NCBI RefSeq assembly: GCF_015482585.1
Contig: NZ_CP049742.1
Location: 2,939,001-3,003,000, forward strand
From: Mangrovibacillus cuniculi
GTDB taxonomy: Bacteria > Bacillota > Bacilli > Bacillales > R1DC41
Direction of reading: 5' to 3'
Length of the DNA stretch: 64,000 nucleotides
The notes under the pieces were generated by a model. The model saw only the letters and a program-made list of their open reading frames with translations. It was not told the DNA's origin and ran no database searches. Below, piece by piece: positions 63,691-64,000 of this stretch. The first letter of the stretch is position 1. Every line of letters begins with the position of its first letter. Both the position numbers and the translations under genes were made by a program.

Positions 63691-64000
63691 GTGACCAAGG
63701 TGCAGCTTCGGCTGGAAAGTGTGCAGACTCGGGTCAGAAAGTGAGCAGAAGACAGAGATAGTGTGCAGACTCGACCGGAAAGTGAGCAGAAATCGGAAAA
63801 AGTGTGCAGACTCGGCCGGAAAGTGAGCAGACTCGGCCGGAAAGTGAGCAGAAGTGGGGAAAAATGTGCAGATCCGGCCGAAAAGTGAGCAGAAGTCGGG
63901 AAAAGCGACCAAACTTCGGCGAAAGTGACCGAACTTCGGCGAATGCGACCAAACTTCGGCGAAAGCGACCAAACTCCGGCGAAAGCGACCGAACTTCGGG
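63691..64000. repeat. Array with 20-21 bp register (GTGAGCAG/GTGTGCAG, then GCGACC)
   Basis: GTGTGCAG and GTGAGCAG alternate at 63719, 63741, 63761, 63782, 63802, 63823, 63844, 63864 and 63885. GCGACC or GTGACC then continues at 63905, 63925, 63945, 63965 and 63985, exactly 20 bp apart, to the window edge. Linkers carry CTTCGGCGAAA or CTCGGCCGGAAA. It starts with GTGACCA right after the terminator. Confidence 0.9.

Noticed and set aside
63661-63972. Phe/Ser/His-rich minus-strand ORFs
   Set aside because: Products of the 20-21 bp repeat; no start signals.

Overview
The window is chromosomal DNA from a low-GC, endospore-forming Bacillaceae bacterium (Bacillus sensu lato). The grounds are AAGGAGG-type ribosome binding sites, many TTG/GTG starts, sporulation-linked families (a sporulenol/squalene-hopene cyclase, a YdcC-type lipoprotein) and a right half that follows the Bacillus subtilis order ddl-murF-cshA-ydbS-ydbT-ydcA-acpS-ydcC-alr-ndoAI-ndoA. 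The species cannot be named from the sequence alone.

Left part (1-26 kb). A truncated sqhC and a DUF2294 gene come first. A cyclic di-AMP riboswitch with its promoter then precedes the potassium uptake pair ktrAB. folE2, uppP, a cation/proton antiporter and two chemoreceptors follow. Iron uptake is split into two Fur-box-bearing groups: an AraC regulator plus siderophore-binding lipoprotein (7.0-8.8 kb) and a permease-permease-ATPase operon (15.5-18.4 kb). A second RsgA-type ribosome-assembly GTPase lies behind a leader peptide and a terminator that look like a complete attenuator. A DUF3231 gene and a complete potABCD polyamine importer close this part.

Middle part (26-47.6 kb). A SigB-type promoter precedes ywzA. 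Then come small lipoproteins, a DUF1002 protein, two probable c-di-GMP phosphodiesterases (HD-GYP and EAL), a LysM-CAP protein, a DedA protein and a CNNM/CorC exporter whose Shine-Dalgarno and start codon are separated by a hairpin. A Crp/Fnr-family regulator with matching palindromes is followed by a glutaredoxin-like gene and an OsmC gene. Next is a tight seven-gene operon: a YnjB-type binding protein, two permeases, an ATPase, a TVP38 membrane protein, a CDP-alcohol phosphatidyltransferase and a flavin disulfide oxidoreductase. It mirrors the uncharacterised E. coli ydjXYZ-ynjABCDEF cluster and is the best candidate here for an undescribed system.

Right part (47.6-64 kb). A TetR-controlled SMR pair is followed by cell-wall genes (ddl, murF, alr), the RNA helicase cshA, uvsE, the ydbST membrane pair, rhomboid, acpS, ydcC and the NdoAI/NdoA toxin-antitoxin module.

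The most unusual structure is intergenic. Five loci carry tandem arrays with near-constant periods: 40 (2x20), 42, 85 (43+42), 52 and 20-21 bp. Three sit just downstream of rho-independent terminators. The words GCGACC/GTGACC and GGC...AAGCC recur, and all periods lie close to whole numbers of DNA helical turns. Other dispersed palindromic repeats occur near 28.6, 47.6, 54.9 and 60.3 kb; the last has altered the end of acpS.
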